A stretch of 64,000 bases of DNA from Arthrobacter cupressi (GCF_900099975.1 NZ_FNEI01000007.1:117157-181156); one strand, 5' to 3'; shown: positions 28,167 through 35,753, counted from the stretch's first letter. Notes: generated by a model not told the origin, from the letters alone. Numbers and translations: made by a program.

Positions 28167-28526
28167 ATGGTCAAGGCCACCGTTATGAGCGATGCAACCA
28201 CCGCAGATCCGGGGGAGCACACTCCGAAAGTGAATTCGGTTTCGCCCGGCCAGACGGACGCGGACTTCCGCCTTTGGGCCAGGGGCGACTTCAAAACGGG
28301 TATTTGGGAGGCAACTCCGGGAGTATCCAAATCCGTCCGTCAGAACGACGAGATCTGCTACATTCTGAGTGGGTCCGCCACCATCACTGAAGTGGATGGC
28401 ACTAGCTTTGACATTGGCCCGGGTACTCTGTTCGTGATGCCGGTCGGCTGGGAGGGCACGTGGACTATCCACGAAACCGTCCGGAAGGTGTGGGTTGTCA
28501 AGGATGCCCCGGCGACGACCGAGTAG
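28167..28526 (+). CDS. Cupin domain protein (DUF861/ureidoglycine-aminohydrolase-like)
   Basis: This 119-residue single cupin barrel runs from RLWARGDFKTGIWEATPG through NDEICYILSGSATITEVDGTSFDIGPGTLFVMPVGWEGTWTIHETVRKVWVV. The fold matches DUF861-type small cupins, some of which bind metals. Here the usual metal His cluster is thin (Glu in NDEICYI, His in IHE), so a ligand-binding or isomerase role is possible. AAGGAG lies six bases before ATG 28167. It is monocistronic, with its own copy of the island operator and a terminator behind it. It probably serves the same pathway. Confidence 0.85.
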   Translation: MVKATVMSDATTADPGEHTPKVNSVSPGQTDADFRLWARGDFKTGIWEATPGVSKSVRQNDEICYILSGSATITEVDGTSFDIGPGTLFVMPVGWEGTWTIHETVRKVWVVKDAPATTE

Positions 28527-28548
28527 CCGGTATCACGGTGACGGTAAG

Positions 28549-28584
28549 AGAGCCCCGGGACAGCTGTTGCTGTCCCGGGGCTCT
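28549..28584. terminator. Bidirectional terminator between cupin and LysR genes
   Basis: AGAGCCCCGGGACAG (28549-28563) pairs perfectly with CTGTCCCGGGGCTCT (28570-28584) around CTGTTG, followed by TCTCTC. It starts 22 bases after the cupin stop and lies just past the LysR stop on the other strand. Confidence 0.85.
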
Positions 28585-28588
28585 TCTC

Positions 28589-29494
28589 TCACCGGGGACC
28601 TATCCTCGCCGCGAGGCCCTGCCTCAGATGCTCAATGGCCGCGGTGATTCGTCGGGGCGTTCTGGTCGTGGCCGGGTAGAGGGCGTAAATGTCGGCGTCG
28701 GGCGTCGGGACGTCCGGGAGGACCTGCTGGAGCAGTCCCTGCTGGATCATCGGGTTGACGTGCCAAGTGGAGCGCATGATTAGTCCCAGGCCCTGGACGC
28801 ACCAGTCAGTCACCACGTCGCCGTCGTCGCTGATCATGCTGCCTCCGACGTCGATGTACTCCTGCTCATTCTCGCCAAAGCGCCATAACGAGTAGTCGGC
28901 ATTGTTTTCACGCAGCACGATGCAGTTGTGCCGTTCCAAGTCCCTGATGGTGCGCACCGGCGGGGCGCCATCAAAGTAGCCGGGGGCGGCACACACAATC
29001 CTGCGGTTCCGCGCCAGAAGCTTGGCCTTGAGCCTGGAGTCCGACAGCCCTCCGACGCGGATGGCGATGTCGAAATTCGTACCGGAGATGTTCAGAGGCA
29101 GCGGTGAAAGCTGCAGATCTATCTGGATCAGCGGGTGCTCGCGGACGAATTCGCCCAAAAGTGGCGCAATGTGCTTGCGGCCGATGCCCAGAGACGAATG
29201 CACCCTGATCCGCCCCTTTAGCTCACCGTGCTGCTCGGACAGGGCTTCTTCGAGGTCGGTTTTCTGCTGCAGGATGGCCACGGCCCCTGCCGCATAGCGC
29301 TGCCCCTCTTCGGTGAGGGTCAGCCGGCGTGTGCTTCGCCGGACCAACGGTACCCCCAGCCGAGACTCAAGAGCAGCAAGGCGTTTGCTTACCGCGGATA
29401 CGGACTTTCCCCAGTTCCTGGCAGCTTCAGTGAGGCTCTGGGAACGGGAGATCTGTTCAAAAAACTCCAAATCGTCGATCGATGTGAGTTCCAT
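28589..29494 (-). CDS. LysR family transcriptional regulator of the catabolic island
   Basis: The 301-residue LTTR starts MELTSIDDLEFFEQISRSQS, with the winged helix LTEAARNWGKSVSAVSKRLAALESRLGVPLVRRSTRRL. The effector domain (ELKGRIRVHSSLGIGRKHIAPLLGEF, DIAIRVGGLSDSRL) is of the CrgA/DmlR subgroup. ATG 29494 is preferred; the frame is open to 29587. It is divergent from the flavoenzyme gene. Operator 3 lies between them and two more copies precede the other island operons, so it is the natural candidate for the shared regulator. The inducer is unknown. Confidence 0.92.
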   Translation of the reverse strand: MELTSIDDLEFFEQISRSQSLTEAARNWGKSVSAVSKRLAALESRLGVPLVRRSTRRLTLTEEGQRYAAGAVAILQQKTDLEEALSEQHGELKGRIRVHSSLGIGRKHIAPLLGEFVREHPLIQIDLQLSPLPLNISGTNFDIAIRVGGLSDSRLKAKLLARNRRIVCAAPGYFDGAPPVRTIRDLERHNCIVLRENNADYSLWRFGENEQEYIDVGGSMISDDGDVVTDWCVQGLGLIMRSTWHVNPMIQQGLLQQVLPDVPTPDADIYALYPATTRTPRRITAAIEHLRQGLAARIGPR

Positions 29495-29517
29495 CTCTTG
29501 CTTCTTTCGTTTTCGGC

Positions 29518-29536
29518 AACAATGCATTGTCTCATG
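29518..29536 (+). promoter_or_regulatory. Island operator 3, between the LysR and flavoenzyme genes
   Basis: AACAATGCATTGTCTCATG includes the CAATGCATTG palindrome and begins 24 bases upstream of the LysR start. Downstream follow TTCTTCTTG and GTACGCT (29564-29570), aligned with the same elements before the cupin gene. Confidence 0.7.
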
Positions 29537-29667
29537 AGTCGTTAATCCGATTCTTCTTGTGTCGTACGCTGGTTTGACTGAAAGCAACCGCAGCCAAAGG
29601 TATTGCCCTTAGAGGCGAACGCGGAATCGAGACAGAGGCTTTCAATGAGGGAAAACAAGGTGGAAGC

Positions 29668-30852
29668 ATGACTGCACTTGAAGCGGACGTTGTAATCGTC
29701 GGAGTCGGCTCTGTAGGAAGCCTGGCGAGTTGGCAGCTTGCGTCCCGTGGCCTGCGGGTCATCGGAATAGACCGGTTTTCGATCCCGGGCCCCTTTTCCG
29801 CCTACGCCGGTGAATCACGTATTTTCCGTAAGGTGTATGCCGAAGGCGGGCATTACACACCTGTCCTGCAGAGGTCGCAGGATCTCTGGCGTGAACTGGA
29901 GAAGATCAGCGGAACTCAACTGCTCAACGCGACCGGCGCTGTCACGATTTACGACGAGCACAATGCGCGATTGGCATCGCTCCTTGCAGCCGGGCGGGAC
30001 AATGGCCTCGACTACGACCTCTTGCGTGGCGAGGAGGCAAGGGCCAAGTATCCCGAACACTCGATCAGGGACACCGACGTCACGATCTTCGATCCTGAGG
30101 GCGGCTATCTGAAGTCCGAGAAGGCCGTGACCGCTGCCCTTGCTGAAGCCAAACGGCTGGGGGCGACGTTCCTGGGCAACCGTAAAGCGCAGAGCGTGGA
30201 GAAGTACGGTGACCGGTACATCGTCCGGACAGATCAAGAAGAAATCATTGCTTCCCGGGTGGTCGTATCGCAGGGTAACGGTGCCGGCGCGGTATGCAAG
30301 GAACTCGGCGTTCATCTTGCAATCCGTCCCCAGGTCCTCACCTGGTTCCCCGCTGTGGATCCAAGCTCTTTCTTGAGGGAAGATATGCCGGTCTTCGTCA
30401 GGAGGGCGGAGGAAGAAGGAAGGTCGGACAAGGCTCAGTTCTACGGGTTCCCGAGCGCTGACGGTTGGACCATGAAAGTCGTTGGCAGCGTCTATATGGA
30501 CGACGTTCAGTCCATGGAAAAGCCTCCCACCTGGGCCCCCGAGTTCTTGGAACCTATCCGGGCATGGGTCCGGGAATTCATACCGGGACTGATCCCCGAC
30601 CCGGTGCGGGTTGCCACGTGCGCCGACGGCCATCTGCCAGACCAGACCGCTCTGTTCGGTAGGGTACCCGGAATGGAAGGGGTCATCGTGGCGGCCGGCT
30701 TCTCCGGCCACGGCTTCAAGATGGCCTCTGCCATGGGCGCAATTGCCGCCGACCTCCTGTTGGAGGGAACAACGGCCACCGACGTCAGCTTCATGAACCC
30801 AGCACGGTTCCTCGGACCTGACACGCGACTCACGTCGCTGGCTCTGAGCTAA
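29668..30852 (+). CDS. FAD-dependent amino-acid/amine oxidase (sarcosine oxidase / SolA family)
   Basis: This 394-residue flavoenzyme of the MSOX family oxidises secondary amines or amino acids and releases H2O2. The N-terminal dinucleotide motif is VVIVGVGSVGSLASWQLASRG followed by an acidic strand end. YAGESRIFRKVYAEGGHYTP matches the flavin-contact region. Cys318 in TCADGHLPDQTALFG corresponds to the cysteine that carries covalent FAD in monomeric sarcosine oxidase. GFSGHGFKMASAMG is the C-terminal signature. The family includes N-methyltryptophan and fructosyl-amino-acid oxidases, so the substrate is open. It shares an operator and leader with the cupin gene. Confidence 0.88.
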   Translation: MTALEADVVIVGVGSVGSLASWQLASRGLRVIGIDRFSIPGPFSAYAGESRIFRKVYAEGGHYTPVLQRSQDLWRELEKISGTQLLNATGAVTIYDEHNARLASLLAAGRDNGLDYDLLRGEEARAKYPEHSIRDTDVTIFDPEGGYLKSEKAVTAALAEAKRLGATFLGNRKAQSVEKYGDRYIVRTDQEEIIASRVVVSQGNGAGAVCKELGVHLAIRPQVLTWFPAVDPSSFLREDMPVFVRRAEEEGRSDKAQFYGFPSADGWTMKVVGSVYMDDVQSMEKPPTWAPEFLEPIRAWVREFIPGLIPDPVRVATCADGHLPDQTALFGRVPGMEGVIVAAGFSGHGFKMASAMGAIAADLLLEGTTATDVSFMNPARFLGPDTRLTSLALS

Positions 30853-30867
30853 GAGCAGCACCGATCC

Positions 30868-30902
30868 TTCAACAAAGCCACCACCCGTCGGCGATTGTTG
30901 AA
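30868..30902 (+). promoter_or_regulatory. Inverted repeat between the flavoenzyme and HAD genes
   Basis: TTCAACAA (30868-30875) pairs with TTGTTGAA (30895-30902) across 19 bases in the 93-base gap. It may attenuate or process the two-gene message. It is not a good terminator. Confidence 0.35.
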
Positions 30903-30945
30903 ATCTTGAACCGCAAAAAATACCAACAACTAGAACGGAATAAAC

Positions 30946-31617
30946 ATGCCAGCCAACTTCCGGCCGAAGTACATCTCTTACGATGTCTACGGCACACTGG
31001 TCAACTTCACCATCTATCCCACAACCCAGCGCCTTCTCGATGGCCGTATCCCTGACGAGCAGTGGCTGGAGTTCAAGAGGTTGTTCCGCGCCTACCGGTT
31101 CGACGAGGTTCAGGGTGACTACAAGCCCTACGAGCAGATCCTTCAGAACGCCTTTGACCGTGCCTGCAAGCGGTTTGGCATTGGACCGACCCCCGGCGCC
31201 GGCGCAGAGCTCGCTCAGGCAGTGCGCGACGCCGTGGCGCACGAGGACGTGCCGGCTGCCCTGAAGCTGCAGGGCGACAACTACAAGCTGGTTGCCCTGT
31301 CCAACGCGGACAACAGCTTCCTGGACATCAGCATCCCCAAGCTCGGTGCAGAGTGGCACGCTGTCTTTACCGCTGAGCAGGCCCAAGCCTACAAGCCACG
31401 CCTCCAGGCATTCGAGTACATGCTGGACACCCTGAACGCCAGGCCTGAGGACTTCCTGCACGTCTCCTGTCACCCGCTGTACGACCACATCCCGATGTAC
31501 AACATGGGCTTCCGGGATCTCGTCATGCTGGAGCGTGGGGCTGAACCCTTCACTCCGGGCTACAACATCCACACCGTTAAGTCACTGGACGAGCTGAACA
31601 AGCTCCTCGGCCTCTAA
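30946..31617 (+). CDS. HAD superfamily hydrolase, haloacid-dehalogenase type II-like
   Basis: The 223-residue protein has HAD motif I YDVYGTLVNF (nucleophile Asp13), motif II ALSNADNS, the Lys of motif III in AYKPRLQAFEYML and motif IV VSCHPLYD. It aligns best with L-2-haloacid dehalogenases. In the motif-IV loop those enzymes have Ser-Ser-Asn, but here Cys-His-Pro is found, so true dehalogenation is doubtful and another ester or phosphate hydrolysis is possible. It follows the flavoenzyme in the same direction and probably belongs to the same pathway. A strong hairpin follows. Confidence 0.82.
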   Translation: MPANFRPKYISYDVYGTLVNFTIYPTTQRLLDGRIPDEQWLEFKRLFRAYRFDEVQGDYKPYEQILQNAFDRACKRFGIGPTPGAGAELAQAVRDAVAHEDVPAALKLQGDNYKLVALSNADNSFLDISIPKLGAEWHAVFTAEQAQAYKPRLQAFEYMLDTLNARPEDFLHVSCHPLYDHIPMYNMGFRDLVMLERGAEPFTPGYNIHTVKSLDELNKLLGL

Positions 31618-31657
31618 CTTCAAGGTACCGGCCGCGAGCGGAGTAGCCATTCACAGT

Positions 31658-31696
31658 GCAAGAAGCCTGCCAGCAAATTGCTGGCAGGCTTCTTGC
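31658..31696. terminator. Long perfect hairpin closing the island
   Basis: Arms of 19 bases (31658-31676 and 31678-31696) form a near-complete palindrome. It lies 41 bases after the HAD stop and just beyond the stop of the minus-strand chimera, so it can end transcription from both sides. Confidence 0.75.
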
Positions 31697-31717
31697 ATGT
31701 CCGAACCCGCCCTGAGG

Positions 31718-32227
31718 CTAGGAGGCAGTGTTTCCCGGATCCAGGAGTTCGGCAAGGTGGAGGCTCTTGCGCTGCGGTTCCAACTGCTTGACCTGCATTG
31801 CGCAGCTGAAGCCATCGGCAAGGACCGGGGTGTCCGGCGCAGTGCCTTCAAGGGCGGGAGCAAGTGCCTGTTGCGCCACCTTCATGGAAATCCCGTAGTG
31901 GTTGGCTTCGAATCCGAAGTTTCCCGCTACGCCGCAGCAGCCTGTTGCTTCAGTGACATCGGCTACTCCGAGGGCCGCCAGAGCCTTCCTCTGCACTGTG
32001 GTTCCGAAGGTTGAATACTCATGGCAATGCGTCTGCACGGTTACCGCGGACGGCATGGCCGGGGGCGCCCAACCGCCGTCCACCCACTGCTCCCCGGTTT
32101 CCTTCTCGAGGAGTGCCAGTTGTTGGGAGATGGCCGAGTGGCTGTACGCGAGTTCCCGTGCTGCGGCGCTCATGCTGCCATGAAGCTTGACTTCCCTCAG
32201 CAGGGTGAGGCGGCGAAGATCCAGCAT
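31718..32227 (-). pseudogene. In-frame chimera: LysR DNA-binding domain joined to the C-terminus of a FAD/Fe-S oxidase
   Basis: From ATG 32227 the first 45 or so residues are a LysR-type helix-turn-helix (MLDLRRLTLLREV, SMSAAARELAYSHSAISQQL, LLEKETG). The frame then continues without a stop as VQTHCHEYSTFG, TGCCGVAGNFGFEANHYGIS and VLADGFSCAMQVKQL, which is the C-terminal Fe-S domain of D-lactate-dehydrogenase-like FAD-linked oxidases. The junction is near 32085-32100. Both parts are incomplete, so this looks like a deletion fusion of two neighbouring genes. The open frame of 169 residues is intact, but a function is unlikely. ATG 32260 is also in frame. Confidence 0.75.
31839..31874 (+). repeat. 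Right copy of the 36-base direct repeat bracketing the island
   Basis: Partner of 23712-23747 (34/36 identical, same orientation). It is part of the oxidase C-terminal remnant. Confidence 0.7.
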
Positions 32228-32386
32228 TGCGCAGAAACATCCCATCAGCTGTGAATTCACGTCCTTGACTATCGTATTCTGCAGCGAATCAGCCGATCAG
32301 TCGGCGGAACGAATGTTTCAAGAATGCTTCGTCATGTGATGTTTGTGCCACATTGCTGAAACCAGGCATCCCTATCGTCGTCTTCC

Positions 32387-33763
32387 ATGGACCCCAATGC
32401 CTCCCTGACCGCGCAAACCGCAGGCCGCACTGCCGGCCCAGCCGCAGCCCAAACCACCGGCCCAGCCCGCGGGCCCCAGGCCCCGCTGTCGAAACCGTTC
32501 TACAAGTCGCTCTTCCTGCAGATCCTGATCGCCGTCGTGGCGGGCGTGCTGATCGGCCACTTCTGGCCGGACCTCGGCGCGGCGCTGCGGCCCCTCGGCG
32601 ACGGCTTCATCCAGCTCATCAAGATGATCATCGCTCCGCTGATCTTCCTCGTGATCGTTACCGGAATCGCCGCGGTGGGCGACGTCAAAGCCGTGGGACG
32701 CGTGGGCGTCAAAGCGCTCATCTACTTCACCGCGGCCACACTGTTCGCACTGGCCTTCGGGCTGGTGGTGGGCAACCTGGTGCAGCCCGGCGCCGGGCTC
32801 AACATCGATCCGAACTCGCTCAGCCAGGACGCGCTGAACGCCAAGACCGGCACCGCCCCGCCCAAGGATGCCGGCCAGTTCCTGCTCGGCATCATTCCCA
32901 CCAGCGTGATCGGCGCGTTCGCCAACAACAGCCTGCTCCAGGTGCTGTGCTTCGCGATCTTCTTTGGTTCGGCCGTCGTGGTGATCGGCAGGGAACGCTG
33001 CGCCCCGGTGCTCACCTTGATGGAGACCGTGCTCGAGATCTTCTTCAAGATCATGGCCTGGGTCATGAAGGTGGCCCCGGTGGGAGCCTTTGGCGCCATG
33101 GCCTTCATCATCGGCCAGTACGGGCTCGACTCCCTGGGCACCTACGCCGTGCTGATCGCCGCCTGCTACGGGGCCGCCGTCGTCTTCATCGCGCTGCTGT
33201 TCCTGGTCGCCTGGGGCGTGGCGCGCGTACCGCTGTGGCAGTTCATGAAATACACCCGCGAAGAGTTCCTGCTCGCGCTGGGAACCGCCTCCACCGAATC
33301 CGTCATGCCGCGCATCATGGGCAAGCTGGCCAACGCCGGCTGCCCGCGCAGCACCACCGGCCTGGTCATCCCCACCGGCTATTCCTTCAACCTGGACGGC
33401 GCCGCGATCTACCTCTCGATTTCGCTGCTGTTCCTGGCCCAAGCCTTCGGCCACCACCTCGACCTCGGCCAGCAACTCGTCGCCCTCGGAATCCTCATGC
33501 TCACCTCCAAGGGCATGGCCGGCGTCCCCGGGTCCGCCTTCCTCGCCCTGTCCGCCACCGCCGGTGCGCTCGGCATCTTCCCGGTGGCCGGCGTCGCGCT
33601 CCTGCTCGGGGCGGACCGCCTAATGGACTCCATGCGCGTGGTGGTCAACCTGCTGGGCAACTGCGTGGCCACCTTCGTGGTGGCAAAGTGGGAGGGCCGC
33701 TTCGACCGTGAGGCGATGCTGCGGGCTTTCCGTGGAGAGGAACCGGAGCTTTCCCGGCAGTAG
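32387..33763 (+). CDS. dctA: C4-dicarboxylate/cation symporter
   Basis: This 458-residue sodium/dicarboxylate symporter (DAACS family) takes up succinate, fumarate and malate. Signatures are GTASTESVMPRIMGKL (re-entrant loop), VIPTGYSFNLDGAAIYL and the cation-site region MLTSKGMAGVPGSAFLAL. The N-terminal 30 residues are a low-complexity Ala/Gly/Pro tail; the first membrane segment starts at about residue 42. No ribosome-binding site is seen, but TATCGT lies eight bases before ATG 32387, suggesting a leaderless message. The PucR-type regulator starts nine bases after the stop and is a likely local controller. Confidence 0.93.
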   Translation: MDPNASLTAQTAGRTAGPAAAQTTGPARGPQAPLSKPFYKSLFLQILIAVVAGVLIGHFWPDLGAALRPLGDGFIQLIKMIIAPLIFLVIVTGIAAVGDVKAVGRVGVKALIYFTAATLFALAFGLVVGNLVQPGAGLNIDPNSLSQDALNAKTGTAPPKDAGQFLLGIIPTSVIGAFANNSLLQVLCFAIFFGSAVVVIGRERCAPVLTLMETVLEIFFKIMAWVMKVAPVGAFGAMAFIIGQYGLDSLGTYAVLIAACYGAAVVFIALLFLVAWGVARVPLWQFMKYTREEFLLALGTASTESVMPRIMGKLANAGCPRSTTGLVIPTGYSFNLDGAAIYLSISLLFLAQAFGHHLDLGQQLVALGILMLTSKGMAGVPGSAFLALSATAGALGIFPVAGVALLLGADRLMDSMRVVVNLLGNCVATFVVAKWEGRFDREAMLRAFRGEEPELSRQ

Positions 33764-33772
33764 TCTTGCAGC

Positions 33773-34987
33773 ATGCAGCAGGACGTCGAACAGCTTGTGG
33801 AGGAAGTGGCGCTCAAGCTCGGCCGCGGCCTGTCCCTGGAAGACCTCGACGGCGTGCTGCTCTCCTACAGCTCCAACCAGTCCCACGCCGACCGCGTCCG
33901 GGTGAACTTCCTGCTCAGCAAGAAAGTCCCCGCGGACGTCAGCGCCTGGCAACTCTCGCACGGGATCGCGACGGCGGTACGCCCCGTGGTGGTCCCGGCC
34001 AACGACGAGCTCGGCATGCTGGGCCGCGTATGCGTTCCGCTGTTGGTGCGCGGATTCCGGGTGGGGTACCTCTGGGTGCAGCAGGACGTTGAAGAGCAAA
34101 GCGCGACGGCGATCCTCGCCCAGCTGCCCGGCGTGCGGAACGAGCTGGACCTGTTGGCCGGGCTGCTGCTGGAATCCAACACCGCCGAGTCCGAATTCCG
34201 GCGCCGCCGCGAACGGGAGTTCCTGGCAGCCTGCGAGGGCGAGTCAAACGCGCTCGCGGCGGTGGCCGGCTGGAAGGAAATCCAGGGCAAAGCCCCCTGG
34301 CAGCTGGTGGTGGTGCTCGACGCTGGAGGGGGCGACGGCGTCGGCGATCCCCTCGCGGCGACCCTCATCCACCGCTCCGCCGCGCTGCAGTCCACCATCG
34401 GGGTCGACTCCGTGCTGTTCAGCGCCGGAACCGAAACCCACGCCGTGATGCTGTTCCGGGAGACCGGGGGCCGGGCGGTCCACGCCCAGGTGCTGGTGCA
34501 CTACCAGCTGGAGCTCGCCAAGCGCGCGGGGCGGAAAGTGGAGCGGGTGATCCTGGGCATCAGCGAACCGCTGCCCGTGATCCGCCGTCTCGGCCCCGCC
34601 TACCGGCAGGCCAAGCTCGCAGCCCAGGCCGCCGCCGTCGACCCCCGGCTGGGCGAGCTGGTGGACAGCCGCTCCACCGGCCTCTACCAGTTGTTCGACC
34701 GGCTGACCGCGCCCGGCGGTTGGGACGACCACGGTTCCGTGCATTTCGCAGCCCTCGAGGCCGCGGACCGCAACGGGGAACTCCTGCCGGTGCTTGAGCT
34801 GCTCTACGACAGCGACGGCTCGGTGCAGGAAGTGGCGAAGGAACTGCACCTGCACCGCAGCAGCATCTACAACCGGCTGGCGCGGATCCGGCAGCTGATC
34901 GGCGTCGACCCGCTCAACGGGGCCGTCCGGCTGGAACTGCACGCGGCGCTCAAGGCCAGGAGATGGGCTGTCAGGCCGCGGATCTGA
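33773..34987 (+). CDS. PucR/CdaR-type helix-turn-helix regulator
   Basis: The 404-residue protein has an N-terminal sensor region (about 1-140, GAF-like), a GGDEF-like/CdaR middle domain (about 180-300; LVVVLDAGGG, ILGISEPLPVIRRLGPAYRQAKLAAQAA) and a C-terminal PucR helix-turn-helix (LLPVLELLYDSDGSVQEVAKELHLHRSSIYNRLARIRQLIG). It lies nine bases behind dctA. TAGTCT, which includes the dctA stop codon, is six bases before ATG 33773 and could drive a leaderless message of its own. It probably senses a small acid and regulates dctA, which is inference from position. Confidence 0.87.
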   Translation: MQQDVEQLVEEVALKLGRGLSLEDLDGVLLSYSSNQSHADRVRVNFLLSKKVPADVSAWQLSHGIATAVRPVVVPANDELGMLGRVCVPLLVRGFRVGYLWVQQDVEEQSATAILAQLPGVRNELDLLAGLLLESNTAESEFRRRREREFLAACEGESNALAAVAGWKEIQGKAPWQLVVVLDAGGGDGVGDPLAATLIHRSAALQSTIGVDSVLFSAGTETHAVMLFRETGGRAVHAQVLVHYQLELAKRAGRKVERVILGISEPLPVIRRLGPAYRQAKLAAQAAAVDPRLGELVDSRSTGLYQLFDRLTAPGGWDDHGSVHFAALEAADRNGELLPVLELLYDSDGSVQEVAKELHLHRSSIYNRLARIRQLIGVDPLNGAVRLELHAALKARRWAVRPRI

Positions 34988-35013
34988 AGGGTGCGCCTAG
35001 CTGTCCGCGGGGT

Positions 35014-35235
35014 TCAGCTATCAGCAGGGTCGCGGAGTGGGAGGTCGCCGGCGTCGGGCCGGGCGGTGCGGCGCCGGGCAAGCCTGTTGTCCACCCAGAA
35101 GGCGACCGCGACGAAGGCCACGCCCGCGAACATGAAAGTGGCGACGAAATTCAGCCCCATGAGGGAGCCCAAGGGTGCGGCAACGGCCATCGCGGCCAGG
35201 CCCGCCAAGATATGCCATCCCTTGAAATTTCGCAC
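35014..35235 (-). CDS. Hypothetical small membrane protein
   Basis: This 73-residue protein has two hydrophobic stretches (HILAGLAAMAVAAPLGSLMG and FVATFMFAGVAFVAVAFWV) followed by a basic and then acidic tail (NRLARRRTARPDAGD). No family is recognised. The GTG start at 35235 has TACCCT six bases upstream and no ribosome-binding site, suggesting a leaderless message. The frame has membrane-protein composition, which argues it is real. It is convergent with the PucR gene, ending 26 bases past it. Confidence 0.55.
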   Translation of the reverse strand: MRNFKGWHILAGLAAMAVAAPLGSLMGLNFVATFMFAGVAFVAVAFWVDNRLARRRTARPDAGDLPLRDPADS

Positions 35236-35330
35236 GGATTAAGGGTATCGCCGGGGGTGTAATCCGACGGCCGCTTCGGCGGGATTGTTGCTTGATCCTT
35301 ATCACGCCGTCATGTGCGGCGGGGCCGGCG

Positions 35331-35753
35331 TCATTCTTGCCCGGCAGGCTCCTCCGCTGCGGAGCTATCTGGATCGGCGCTCTTTTTCTGGGCTTTCTGG
35401 GTTGCGAGCCAGGCCATGATGTCGCTGAGCCGGATGCGCCGGTGCGAGCCCCGGTACTCCACCGGGATTTCGCCGCGGTCGGTCATATTCCGCAGGTACG
35501 TGTGCGAGATGCCCGCCAGCTCCGCGGCCTGGGAAGTGGTGAGCATTTCCTCGACGCTGCTGACGCTCACCGCTTCGCCGCGGCTGAGCCTCTGCAGCAG
35601 GTCGACCACGGCGTCCCGCGCCTCCGCCGGCAGGCGGTGGACGGTGCCGTCCACGAACACCGTGATGTCGTTGCTGTCCTCAAGGGAACGGGCCAGGCTC
35701 TGGACGTCCCCGGCGGCCAAGCCGGGGGTGACGCGGGGGGCTCTCAATGCCAT
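35331..35753 (-). CDS. Excisionase-family (MerR-like HTH) DNA-binding protein
   Basis: The 140-residue protein has an N-terminal region (1-65) with VHRLPAEARDAVVDLLQRLSRGEAV and then the excisionase-type winged helix EEMLTTSQAAELAGISHTYLRNMTDRGEIPVEYRGSHRRIRLSDIMAWL. Proteins of this layout often act as antitoxins beside PIN-domain toxins. No PIN gene follows here, so it is an orphan regulator or the partner was lost. No integrase or attachment site is seen, so a true excisionase role is unlikely. The tail is acidic and low-complexity. Confidence 0.8.
   Translation of the reverse strand: MALRAPRVTPGLAAGDVQSLARSLEDSNDITVFVDGTVHRLPAEARDAVVDLLQRLSRGEAVSVSSVEEMLTTSQAAELAGISHTYLRNMTDRGEIPVEYRGSHRRIRLSDIMAWLATQKAQKKSADPDSSAAEEPAGQE

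Noticed and set aside
27984..28472. Minus-strand frame of 162 codons over the cupin
   Set aside because: It overlaps the cupin coding sequence, operator and leader and shows no family likeness.
29815..31572. 585-codon minus-strand frame across the flavoenzyme and HAD genes
   Set aside because: Opposite strand of two genes with clear catalytic motifs and no recognisable domain of its own.
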